Of a DNA stretch of 64,000 bases, positions 1-7,633 are shown piece after piece. Numbering within the stretch: the first letter of the stretch is position 1; each line of letters begins with the position of its first letter. The stretch is from positions 1,426,001-1,490,000 of the forward strand of contig OY970203.1 in the NCBI GenBank assembly GCA_963708325.1. The letters run 5' to 3'. The stretch comes from G963708325 sp963708325. GTDB taxonomy: Bacteria; Actinomycetota; Thermoleophilia; Solirubrobacterales; 70-9. The notes under the pieces were generated by a model. It saw only the letters and a list, made by a program, of their open reading frames with translations. It was not told the origin of the DNA and searched no databases. A program made the translations under genes and the position numbers.

Positions 1-1064
1 CCCACGGCGGCGAAGACGAGGAAGGCGAAGGCCTCGACGTTGACCCCGGCGGCGGCGAGCGAGCCGCCGCCGTCGGGCACCCAGACCGCGCCGCCGTCGT
101 CGCCGCCGGCGATGTCGACGACGCCGCGGACGGCCGCCGCCGTCCCGTCCCACAGGCCCGCGACGGGCCCGGCGGGAATCGGGCCGAGCTGCCCGAACTC
201 GCGGCTCCACAGCATCTGGGCGTGCCCGAAGGCGCCGGGATCGCCCTGGCTGATCCACAGAAAGGCGCTGTAGGCGGCGAGGCCGGCGGGCACGAGCAGG
301 ATCCACAGCGCGTCGGCGCGCAGCGGGTAGGTCGCCGGCCCGGCGCGTCGGCGGCGCCACGGGACCCCGAGGTATGCGCGGGCGCCGCGCGGCCCGAGCG
401 CGTACAGCAGGGCGAGCGGGACCGCCACCAGCACGCCGGCGCTGCGGGACGCCGCGGCGCCGGCGCCGAGCAGGCCGGCGAGCCCCCAGCGATCGCAGCG
501 CCCGAACCACACCGCGGCGATCGAGCAGAACAGGAAGGCGCTCTCGCTGTACACGGCGCCGTAGAACAGCGACATCGGAAAGAAGGCGAGCAGCGCGCAG
601 GCCAGCGTCGCCGAGCCCGCGCCGAGCTCGATCTCGCAGAGGCGGTGAAAGACGAACAGCGCCGCCGCGAACATCGCCAGGGAGACGGCCAGGGCGGCGG
701 CGAAGATCAACCCACTGCCCGGCGAGAACAGGCCGGCCAGCTCGGCGACCCCGCGGGAGAGGCCCGGGTAGAGCGGGAAGAAGGCGTCCCGGGCGCCGTC
801 CCCGTACCCGGAATGGGCGATCCCGAGGTACCAGGTCGAGTCCCAGCGGGACCACACGTCGACGAGCGCGCGCCCGGCGCCGCCGAACGGCGCCGCCACC
901 GCCGGGGCGTCGTAGCGGTCAGCGTTGGCGCGGTCCGCGCCGAACGTGGCATAGGCGAGCGCGGCGAAGAGCAGCACCCAGGCACGGGAGGCGAGGAACA
1001 CCGCCGCGCTCGAGCGGGCGGCATCGGAGCGGCCGTCGGCCCGTCCCGGAGCGGTTGCGTCCAC
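1..1064 (-). CDS. PIG-V-like polyprenyl-phosphate mannosyltransferase, partial
   Basis: From GTG at 1064 the minus strand stays open to the window edge (about 354 residues), so the C-terminus is missing. The product is a multi-pass membrane protein. WDSTWYLGIA near residue 74 and FFPLYPG near residue 95 are the short motifs expected of the PIG-V/GPI-mannosyltransferase-II family (GT-C fold, lipid-phosphate-mannose donors); later segments are alternating hydrophobic helices. A role in mannosylating an envelope lipid or glycan is inferred from the family and from the mannosyltransferase-like gene at 4080. It diverges from mscS. The start could be slightly different; no clear Shine-Dalgarno (SD) sequence is visible. 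Confidence 0.7.
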   Translation of the reverse strand, partial: MDATAPGRADGRSDAARSSAAVFLASRAWVLLFAALAYATFGADRANADRYDAPAVAAPFGGAGRALVDVWSRWDSTWYLGIAHSGYGDGARDAFFPLYPGLSRGVAELAGLFSPGSGLIFAAALAVSLAMFAAALFVFHRLCEIELGAGSATLACALLAFFPMSLFYGAVYSESAFLFCSIAAVWFGRCDRWGLAGLLGAGAAASRSAGVLVAVPLALLYALGPRGARAYLGVPWRRRRAGPATYPLRADALWILLVPAGLAAYSAFLWISQGDPGAFGHAQMLWSREFGQLGPIPAGPVAGLWDGTAAAVRGVVDIAGGDDGGAVWVPDGGGSLAAAGVNVEAFAFLVFAAV

Positions 1065-1104
1065 GGGCCGATTCTCGCACCGGGGCGGGCGCGCCCCCCC
1101 GGGA

Positions 1105-1110
1105 TAGGCT
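1105..1110 (+). promoter_or_regulatory. -10-like box (TAGGCT) before mscS
   Basis: A TANNNT hexamer ends 11 nt before the ATG at 1122, in the same arrangement seen ahead of many genes in this window. No -35 element is evident. Confidence 0.35.
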
Positions 1111-1121
1111 CTACGACTCCA

Positions 1122-1880
1122 ATGGACCAGACCTTCTGGCAGCAGCACGGCGACGAGATATCGGCGGCGATCACCCTCGCCGTCAGCGTCGCGGTCGCGT
1201 TCGCGGTGGACCGGCTGGTGATCGGGCGCACCGGCCGGCGGGTCGGCGAGATCAGCGTGTCGCGGGCGGCGCAGACGCGCCTGCGCGTCGTCAGGCGCCT
1301 CGTCTTCATCGCCATCCTGGTGATCGGCGCCGCCCTCGCGCTCAGCCAGTTCGCCGAGATCAAGCGCCTCGCCACCGGCATCCTCGCCTCCAGCGCCGTG
1401 CTCGGGCTGGTGATCGGCCTGGCGGCGCGACAGACGATCGCCAACTTCGTCGCCGGGGTGCTGCTGGCCGTAACCCAGCCGGTGCGGATCGGCGACCGCG
1501 TCACCTTCGAGGAGGAGACCGGCCGGGTCGACGACATCACCCTCACCTACACCTTCGTCGACACGGGCGACGGGCGGCTGATGGTGATCCCCAACGAGAA
1601 GGTGGTCAGCTCCGTCGTGTTCAACCACTCGACCGGGAACCAGCAGGCGCCGGTGACGGTGTCCGCCTGGCTGCCCGCCGGCTCCGACCTCGACGCGGTC
1701 AAGCACGCGCTCGCGCCGATCGGGGTGGACAGCGTGAGCGTGGCGGAATGGACGCCGGACGGGGTGCGGGTGGAGCTGAAGGTCGTGCCCAGCGAGCCGG
1801 CCACCCGCGCGGGGAACGAGGAGGCGGCGCTGCGCGAGCGCGCCCAGCAGGCTCTCGCCCAGGCCGGGCTCACCGACTAG
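1122..1880 (+). CDS. small mechanosensitive ion channel, MscS family
   Basis: The 252-residue protein has three hydrophobic helices (about residues 10-32, 60-80 and 86-112) followed by a soluble beta domain. The third helix (GLVIGLAARQTIANFVAG and on) is the glycine/alanine-rich pore helix of MscS, and QPVRIGDRV followed by VDDITLTYT is the usual start of the MscS beta domain. These channels open on membrane tension to release solutes during osmotic downshift. The frame is open far upstream, but homology begins only at the ATG at 1122, which is preceded by a TAGGCT box. The C-terminal alpha/beta domain is shortened compared with E. coli MscS. Confidence 0.85.
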   Translation: MDQTFWQQHGDEISAAITLAVSVAVAFAVDRLVIGRTGRRVGEISVSRAAQTRLRVVRRLVFIAILVIGAALALSQFAEIKRLATGILASSAVLGLVIGLAARQTIANFVAGVLLAVTQPVRIGDRVTFEEETGRVDDITLTYTFVDTGDGRLMVIPNEKVVSSVVFNHSTGNQQAPVTVSAWLPAGSDLDAVKHALAPIGVDSVSVAEWTPDGVRVELKVVPSEPATRAGNEEAALRERAQQALAQAGLTD

Positions 1881-1899
1881 GCGGAGGAGGGCGCCCAGC

Positions 1900-1905
1900 T
1901 ACCCT
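1900..1905 (+). promoter_or_regulatory. -10-like box (TACCCT) before the PBP gene
   Basis: A TANNNT hexamer ending 12 nt before the ATG at 1918. No SD lies between it and the start, which is compatible with a very short leader. Confidence 0.3.
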
Positions 1906-1917
1906 GTCTGTTCGGTC

Positions 1918-4083
1918 ATGACCCAGCGCGCGCGTAAACGCCGCCGGCGCCGGGGCAGGGGCAAGAAGCGGAACAAGGTCCTGCTTGCCCTCCTGGTCTG
2001 CGTCGCGGCGATGGCAATTGCCGTGCTCAGCTTCGGGCTGTGGGTGCTCAGCGTGGCCGCGCAGGCGCCGCCGATCCAGGATCTGAAGCCGATCGACCAG
2101 GGCTCCAACTCGGTCGTGTACGCCGCCGACGGGTCGCGGCTCGGCTTCATCCAATCCGACGAGGCGCGCACGCCGCTTGCCTTCAGTGACATCCCCAAGC
2201 TGATGAAGCAGGCCACCGTGGCGATCGAGGACCGTCGCTTCTACGAGCACGGCGGGGTCGACGTCTCGGGGATCGTCCGCGCCGCCGTCAAGGACATCGA
2301 GGCCGGCAAGACGCTGCAGGGGGGCTCGACGATCACGCAGCAGCTGGTCCGGAACCTCTACATCGCCGATCCCAAGCGCGACCTGGAGCGAAAGATCAAG
2401 GAGGCCAAGCTCGCCGAGGAGCTGGAGAAGGAGCATTCCAAGAACTGGATCCTCGGCGCCTATCTGAACTCGAACTCGTACGGGACGGTCGAGGGCCGCA
2501 CGGCGGTCGGCGTGGAGGCCGCCGCGCAGACGTACTTCTCCAAGAGCGCCCGCCACCTCACCCTCACCGAGGCGGCGCTGCTCGCCGGCATCCCGCAGTC
2601 CCCCTCCCTGTACAACCCGCTGCTCAACCGCACCGCCGCCACCGAGAGGCGAAACGAGGTGCTCGACGAGATGGCCAACGAGCACTACATCACCCCGCAG
2701 CAGGAGCAGCAGGCGCTGCAGGCGCCGCTGGGCCTGCATCCGGGCAACCTCTACACGAAGATCCGTGAGCCCTTCTTCTTCGACTACGTCGAGCAGCAGC
2801 TGATCGAGAAGTACGGCGTCAACACCGTCCGCAAGGGCGGGCTGAAGGTGTACACGACGATCGACCCGACGCTGCAGGACGCCGGGCGGGCGGCGATCGA
2901 CGGCGTGCTCAACTACCCCGGCGACCCCTCCTCGGCGGTGGTCTCGATCGACCCCCACAACGGCTACGTGCGGGCGATGGCCTCGAGCGGCACCTACCAG
3001 CACCAGCAGTACAACCTCGCCGCGCAGGGACACCGCCAGCCCGGCTCGTCGTTCAAGACGTTCGTCCTCACCACGGCGATAAAGCGCGGCATCAATCCCT
3101 ATGACACCTACTACGACTCCCATCACCTCAACCTCGACCTGCCCGAGTACGGGCACTGGGACGTCAGCACCTACAGCAACAGCTACTCGGGCAGGATCAG
3201 CATCGAGAAGGCGACGCTGCAGTCCGACAACACGGTGTACGCGCAGCTCGACCTCGACCTCGGTCCCAAGGCCGTGCGCCAGACCGCCTACGACATGGGG
3301 ATCACGACCAAGCTCGACGGGATCCCCGCCGAGGGGCTGGGAGGCCTGCGCCTCGGCGTGTCGCCGCTGGAGATGGCGGACGCCTACGCGACGCTGGCCT
3401 CCGGCGGCGTCCACCACGACCCGATCGCGATCAAGCGCGTGATCTTCTCCGACGGCCGCACGGACAAGCTCAGCGATCCGAAGAGCAAGCGCGTGCTGAC
3501 CGACGCCGAGGCCTACGAGGTGACCAAGATCCTGCACATGAACGTGACCTCCGGGACCGGCACGTCGGCGAACACGGGCTGCACCGGGGAGGCCGGCAAG
3601 ACCGGCACGACCGACAACTTCAACGACGCCTGGTTCGTCGGCTACACGCCCACCATCTCCTCGGCCGTGTGGGTCGGCTATCCCGACGCGCTGCGCGAGA
3701 TGCGCAGCGTGCACGGGATCGAGGTGGCGGGCGGGACGTTCCCCGCCCAGATCTGGCACAACTACATGCTCACCGCGCTCGGCACCTGCACCGACTTCCC
3801 GCAGCCCTCGTCGCAGATCGACTGGCAGCCGTTCTTCGGCAAGTACGCGAAGAGCGGAAGCGGCAGCTCGCAGAGCTACTCCTCCCCGCAGCCGAGCCAG
3901 TACAACAGCACCGGCTCGACCGGCCGCGGCACCAACGGATACAACCCGAACCTGTACGCGCCCGGGACAGGCCAGGGGCCGGGCGGATACAGCGGCCCGG
4001 GCCAGGGCCAGCCGCAGGGGCCGCCGCTGGACGGCACCGGCAACGGCCCGCCCGGCAACGGCTCGCCGGGCCAGGGCCACTGA
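1918..4083 (+). CDS. class A penicillin-binding protein (transglycosylase/transpeptidase)
   Basis: A bifunctional peptidoglycan synthase of 721 residues. It has an Arg/Lys-rich cytoplasmic tail, one membrane anchor (about residues 21-45), a GT51 transglycosylase domain with EDRRFYEHGGVD and QGGSTITQQLVRN, and a transpeptidase domain with the three catalytic motifs: SSFK in QPGSSFKTF, SDN, and KTG in GKTGTTDNFNDAW. The last 80 or so residues are a Ser/Gly/Pro/Gln-rich disordered tail, common in actinobacterial PBPs. ATG at 1918 follows a TACCCT box at 1900. The stop overlaps the possible start of the next glycosyltransferase gene. Confidence 0.93.
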   Translation: MTQRARKRRRRRGRGKKRNKVLLALLVCVAAMAIAVLSFGLWVLSVAAQAPPIQDLKPIDQGSNSVVYAADGSRLGFIQSDEARTPLAFSDIPKLMKQATVAIEDRRFYEHGGVDVSGIVRAAVKDIEAGKTLQGGSTITQQLVRNLYIADPKRDLERKIKEAKLAEELEKEHSKNWILGAYLNSNSYGTVEGRTAVGVEAAAQTYFSKSARHLTLTEAALLAGIPQSPSLYNPLLNRTAATERRNEVLDEMANEHYITPQQEQQALQAPLGLHPGNLYTKIREPFFFDYVEQQLIEKYGVNTVRKGGLKVYTTIDPTLQDAGRAAIDGVLNYPGDPSSAVVSIDPHNGYVRAMASSGTYQHQQYNLAAQGHRQPGSSFKTFVLTTAIKRGINPYDTYYDSHHLNLDLPEYGHWDVSTYSNSYSGRISIEKATLQSDNTVYAQLDLDLGPKAVRQTAYDMGITTKLDGIPAEGLGGLRLGVSPLEMADAYATLASGGVHHDPIAIKRVIFSDGRTDKLSDPKSKRVLTDAEAYEVTKILHMNVTSGTGTSANTGCTGEAGKTGTTDNFNDAWFVGYTPTISSAVWVGYPDALREMRSVHGIEVAGGTFPAQIWHNYMLTALGTCTDFPQPSSQIDWQPFFGKYAKSGSGSSQSYSSPQPSQYNSTGSTGRGTNGYNPNLYAPGTGQGPGGYSGPGQGQPQGPPLDGTGNGPPGNGSPGQGH

Positions 4084-5315
4084 GCAGGGGCGCCCTCGTC
4101 GGGGCGGCCGGACTCGCCGGCCTGGCTGCGGCGGCGATCCCGCTGGCGGCTCCGGGAGCCGCGCTCGTCCCCGGCGCCGTGCACGGCGGCCCCGGCTGGG
4201 TGCGCGGCGTCTACGGCGCGGGCCTCGGCGTCGGCGGCGGCACCTACTACGGCTTCCTCTGGCTCGCCTTCGCCTCCTACCTGGCGATCCTCGCCGGGGC
4301 TCGCGCGCTCGGCCGGCGCGCCGTCTGGACGGCGATCGCGGCCGCCGTGACCGTATTCGTCCTCGCGCCGCCGCTGCTCTCCGCGGACGTGTTCAGCTAC
4401 ATCTCCTACGCGCGCCTCGGGGCCGTCCACGGCCTCAACCCCTATGACGTCACCCCGGCCGCCGTGACCTCCGATCCGTCCTTCGCGCACGTCGGCTGGC
4501 GCCACAGCGTGAGCGCCTACGGACCGGCGTTCACCCTGGCCACCTATCCGGTGGCGCTGCTCGGGGTGCCCGCCGCGCTGTGGACGCTGAAGGCTGCCAG
4601 CGGTGCGGCCGTGATCGGCCTCGCTGCGCTCACCGCGCGACTGGCGGGTCGCCGCGGCGCCGATCCCCTTGCCGCCGCCGCCTTCGTAGCGCTGAATCCG
4701 CTGGTGCTCGTGCACGTCGTCGGCGGTGGCCACAACGACGCGCTGATGATGCTCCTCCTGATGGCGGCGATCGCAGCCGTCACCGTTGCGTCGGAGGGCA
4801 GCGGCGGCGCCGGCGTGGTCACCGCGGCCGCGGTGAAGGTGTCGGCGGCCTTCGCGGCCCCGTTCGCGCTGCTGGCCGCGGCGCGGCGGCCGCGGCTGCT
4901 CGGCGGCGCCCTGGTCGCGGCGGCCGTCGTCACCGCCGCCGGCGCTGCGACGTTCGGCTCGCGCGTGCTCGACTCCGTCGGCCTGGCCGGCGAGAACCAG
5001 GCGCTGACCAGCCGCTACAGCGTCCCCAGCACGATCGCCCGCGGCGTCGGCGTCGGCGTCGAACCGGTGCGCCTGGTCGCGCTGGTCGCGTTCGTCGCGC
5101 TGGTCGCCTGGCTGCTCCACCGCGTATGGCGCGGCGGCGACCCCTGGCGAGCCACCGGCTGGGCGGCGTTCGGCCTGCTGCTGGCGACGGGATGGCTGCT
5201 GCCGTGGTACGTGATCTGGGCGCTGCCCCTGGCGGCGATCGCGCGAGACCGCGCCCTGGCCGCGTCCGTGCTGGCCCTGACGGCCTTCCAGCTCGTCAAC
5301 CGGGTGCCGCTCTGA
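4080..5315 (+). CDS. polytopic glycosyltransferase, MptB-like alpha-1,6-mannosyltransferase family
   Basis: A membrane protein with about ten or more hydrophobic helices. ADVFSYISYARLGAVHG followed by NPYDVTP, then SAYGPAF and a GGGHNDALM motif, match the polyprenol-phosphate-mannose-dependent mannosyltransferases (MptA/MptB, GT87-like, GT-C fold). The first membrane helix begins immediately after 4080, but the frame has no ATG, GTG or TTG there; the only early codon is a CTG that overlaps the PBP stop (CTGA). The next standard start, GTG at 4179, would remove that helix. The function is secure to family level; the acceptor is unknown, and the start is uncertain. Confidence 0.75.
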   Translation: MSRGALVGAAGLAGLAAAAIPLAAPGAALVPGAVHGGPGWVRGVYGAGLGVGGGTYYGFLWLAFASYLAILAGARALGRRAVWTAIAAAVTVFVLAPPLLSADVFSYISYARLGAVHGLNPYDVTPAAVTSDPSFAHVGWRHSVSAYGPAFTLATYPVALLGVPAALWTLKAASGAAVIGLAALTARLAGRRGADPLAAAAFVALNPLVLVHVVGGGHNDALMMLLLMAAIAAVTVASEGSGGAGVVTAAAVKVSAAFAAPFALLAAARRPRLLGGALVAAAVVTAAGAATFGSRVLDSVGLAGENQALTSRYSVPSTIARGVGVGVEPVRLVALVAFVALVAWLLHRVWRGGDPWRATGWAAFGLLLATGWLLPWYVIWALPLAAIARDRALAASVLALTAFQLVNRVPL

Positions 5316-5332
5316 CGGACCGCCCCGGTCAG
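5312..5332. terminator. small hairpin between convergent genes
   Basis: Between the stop at 5315 (+) and the stop at 5329 (-) lies a short inverted repeat (GACCG/CGGTC around CCC, with an alternative CTGAC/GTCAG stem). No U tract follows; its role as a bidirectional terminator is inferred only from position. Confidence 0.3.
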
Positions 5333-6375
5333 CCGTTCCTGGAGAGGCCGGTGCCGGCGCCCTCGGCCAGCTCGACCGCCCGCGGCACGCGAGCGCCCCG
5401 GTGCGCCGCGATCAGGCCGACCATCGCCACGTAGGCGACCTCGACCGCGGTGAGCACGAGCCGCGCCGCTATCGCCACCGCGGCCGCGACGGCGAAGCTG
5501 CCGCCGAAGGAGACCTTCAGCATCCAGGCGAAGGCGCCGTCGCGGATCCCGAGGCCGCCGGGGAAGACCAGCGTCATCACGGCCGCGCAGTAGCCCAGCG
5601 CCTGGGCGGAGATCACCGTCGGCAGGTCGGCGGCGTCGATCGCGTGCACGGAGCGAGCGACGAAGAAGAGCCCGCTGCCGACCACGAGCCAGGTGCCCGT
5701 GTAGTAGAGGACCATCGCCAGCACGCCCCCGAACGGCATCACCACCGGCAGCGGCTGGCGGCCGAAGCGGCGCAGGACGGCCGCGCTCAGGGGTCCGAAC
5801 ACCCGCGGGTGAAAGGCGGCGATCCCCAGTGGCAGGACGGCGAGCGCGGCGAACCGCAGCGGCTGGCCGCTGAGGTCGGGATGGTCTATGAAGAAGTAGA
5901 CGCCGAGGGAGGCCGCGGCGACGAACGCCAGGCCCACCTCGTAGAGCATGCTCGCCAGGGTGACGCGGCGCGGCACCCCCTCGCGCTCGGCCAGCACCAC
6001 GCGCCCGACCACGAACAGGACGTTGCCCGGCACGTAGCGCGCCAGCAGCGACTGGCCCCAGACGAGCTGGGCGCGCGCCGGCGGGATCCGGCGGCCCAGG
6101 AAGCGCACGACGAGGTCCCAGCCGAACGCCCCCATCACGTAGTAGCCGATCAGAATCGCGAAGGCCGGCACGAGCCAGCCCGCGGAGAAGCGCACGTCGT
6201 GCTTCTGCAGCTCGCCCCACTGGGTGACGACGGCCAGCACCAGAAAGCCGAAGACCAGCGCCGCGAGGGCGCCCTGGATCACGACACGGGTTCGCCTGCG
6301 CGAGCGCGGGCGGCTGCCGAACCGCGCGGCGGCGTCGCCCACCCTGTGAAGCACCGGGGTCGCCCGCTTGGCCAT
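5329..6375 (-). CDS. flippase-like membrane protein, lysylphosphatidylglycerol-synthase TM family (UPF0104)
   Basis: The 348-residue protein has seven or eight hydrophobic helices and the family hallmarks WGQSLLARYVPGN, VLAEREGV and the C-terminal VFPGGLGIRDGA. This domain is the transmembrane flippase part of MprF, and stand-alone versions are common near envelope glycosyltransferase genes. A role in moving lipids or lipid-linked sugars is inferred from the family. ATG at 6375 is preceded at exactly 6 nt by TAAGGT. It converges on the mannosyltransferase-like gene and diverges from thiL. Confidence 0.8.
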   Translation of the reverse strand: MAKRATPVLHRVGDAAARFGSRPRSRRRTRVVIQGALAALVFGFLVLAVVTQWGELQKHDVRFSAGWLVPAFAILIGYYVMGAFGWDLVVRFLGRRIPPARAQLVWGQSLLARYVPGNVLFVVGRVVLAEREGVPRRVTLASMLYEVGLAFVAAASLGVYFFIDHPDLSGQPLRFAALAVLPLGIAAFHPRVFGPLSAAVLRRFGRQPLPVVMPFGGVLAMVLYYTGTWLVVGSGLFFVARSVHAIDAADLPTVISAQALGYCAAVMTLVFPGGLGIRDGAFAWMLKVSFGGSFAVAAAVAIAARLVLTAVEVAYVAMVGLIAAHRGARVPRAVELAEGAGTGLSRNG

Positions 6376-6381
6376 CGAGGC

Positions 6382-6387
6382 ACCTTA
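6382..6387 (-). promoter_or_regulatory. -10-like box (TAAGGT), leaderless arrangement
   Basis: TAAGGT lies 6 nt before the ATG at 6375, so a transcript starting 6-7 nt downstream would begin at the start codon. Confidence 0.4.
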
Positions 6388-6437
6388 GAGCCTGGATCGG
6401 GCCGCGTTCGCCGGTCGAGGGCGCTTCAATTGCGGCG

Positions 6438-7427
6438 ATGGAAGGCGAGTTCGAGCTGATCGCGCGGCTGACGGCCGACCTCGGCACCGCCGATCCGAGG
6501 GTGCGGGTCGGCGTCGGCGACGACGCCGCCGTCACCGAGCCCGAGGGGGCGACCGCGACGACCGTGGACGCTTTTGTCGAGGGCGTCCACTTCCGCCGCA
6601 GCACGGCGTCGCTACGCTCGATCGGGGCGAAGGCGCTGGCCGCCGCGCTCTCCGACCTCGCCGCGACCGGGGCGGAGGCCGGCGAGGCATACGTCGTGCT
6701 GGGCGTCCCCGACGACCTCACCGCATCCGACTGCGAGCTCCTCTACGAGGGCATCCGCGAGGTCGCCGGGGAGACCGGGACCGCGCTGGCAGGCGGCGAC
6801 GTCACCCGCGCGCCGGCGCTGTTCCTCGCCGTCACCGCCGTCGGCCACGCTCGGAGCGCGACGGACATGGTCACTCGCCGAGGCGCCCGCCCCGGGCAGG
6901 CCGTCGCCGTCACCGGGACGCTCGGCGCGGCCGCCGCCGGCCTTTTGCTGCTCGAGCGGCCGGAGCTCGCCGGTGCCGTCTCCGAGGCCACCGCGGGCAC
7001 GCTGGTCGCAAGGCAGCTGGAGCCCAGTCCCCGCCTCGCCGAGGGCGCGGCGCTGGCGGCGGCAGGCGCCACGGCGATGATCGACCTCAGCGACGGGCTC
7101 GGCGCCGACGCAGGGCACCTGGCGGCGGCGAGCGAGGTCCGGCTCGCGATCGAGCTGGGCCGCGTGCCGGTCGCCGAGGGGGTGGCCGAGGTGGCCGAGG
7201 CGGCCGGCGTCGATCCGCTCGACCTGGCCACCGGCGGGGGTGAGGACTACGAGCTGCTGGTCTGCCTTTCCCCGGACGCGGCGGCGGACGCCGAGACCGC
7301 GGTGCGGCGGGTCGGGGGGGCGCTCAGCCTGGTCGGGGAGACCCGCCGGGGCGACGGGGTCGAGCTGCGCGATCCGGAGGGCAGGCTTCGGCAGCCGTCA
7401 GGATTCGACCATCTGGCGCAGCCCTGA
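6438..7427 (+). CDS. thiL: thiamine-monophosphate kinase
   Basis: The 329-residue ThiL phosphorylates thiamine monophosphate to the cofactor thiamine diphosphate. N-terminal GVGDDAAV, the TTVDAFVEGVHF segment, the ALAAALSDLAATGA helix and the GGGEDYELL motif near the C-terminus are all in family order; length is normal. The start (ATG 6438) matches the usual N-terminus (GEFELIARL). It stands alone; other thi genes are not nearby. Its last 104 nt overlap, on the other strand, the tail of a small FlgM-like ORF. Confidence 0.92.
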   Translation: MEGEFELIARLTADLGTADPRVRVGVGDDAAVTEPEGATATTVDAFVEGVHFRRSTASLRSIGAKALAAALSDLAATGAEAGEAYVVLGVPDDLTASDCELLYEGIREVAGETGTALAGGDVTRAPALFLAVTAVGHARSATDMVTRRGARPGQAVAVTGTLGAAAAGLLLLERPELAGAVSEATAGTLVARQLEPSPRLAEGAALAAAGATAMIDLSDGLGADAGHLAAASEVRLAIELGRVPVAEGVAEVAEAAGVDPLDLATGGGEDYELLVCLSPDAAADAETAVRRVGGALSLVGETRRGDGVELRDPEGRLRQPSGFDHLAQP

Positions 7428-7548
7428 GGGCGACCCACGCGCGCAGGCTGGCGATCATCGACTCCGCGACCGCGCCGGAATCGATCCGATAGCCCCCCTG
7501 CGTGATCTGTTCCCTCAGATGGTCCAACCCGACTCGCCCGCGGCTCAA
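7324..7548 (-). CDS. small FlgM-like anti-sigma-factor domain protein (orphan)
   Basis: From TTG at 7548, which has a good SD (GGGAGGAC) just upstream, a 74-residue product can be read. Residues 8-36 (LDHLREQITQGGYRIDSG, then AVAESMI) match the C-terminal helix-turn pattern of FlgM, the anti-sigma-28 factor: LR..I..G.Y.vDs.avAe.mi. This FlgM-like part fits the 121 nt outside thiL; the remainder overlaps thiL antisense and may be a spurious extension. An in-frame ATG at 7596 would give 90 residues. No flagellar gene is seen in the window, so the target, if any, is unknown. Confidence 0.5.
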   Translation of the reverse strand: MSRGRVGLDHLREQITQGGYRIDSGAVAESMIASLRAWVALRAAPDGRILTAAEACPPDRAARPRRPGGSPRPG

Positions 7549-7633
7549 GTGTCCTCCCGGCTGGCGGCATCCCTGCCGCCGTCGTTGTGCATGCATTATC
7601 GACCCCCGGCCGGATGAGTATTAGGCGCCGGGC

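Noticed and set aside
222..1121. Long N-terminal extension of the MscS frame
   Set aside because: Antisense of the PIG-V-like gene; MscS homology begins only at ATG 1122.
1870..4080. 736-codon open frame opposite the penicillin-binding protein gene
   Set aside because: Arg/Ala/Val/Gly-rich sequence without motifs; a GC-driven shadow of a clearly identified gene.
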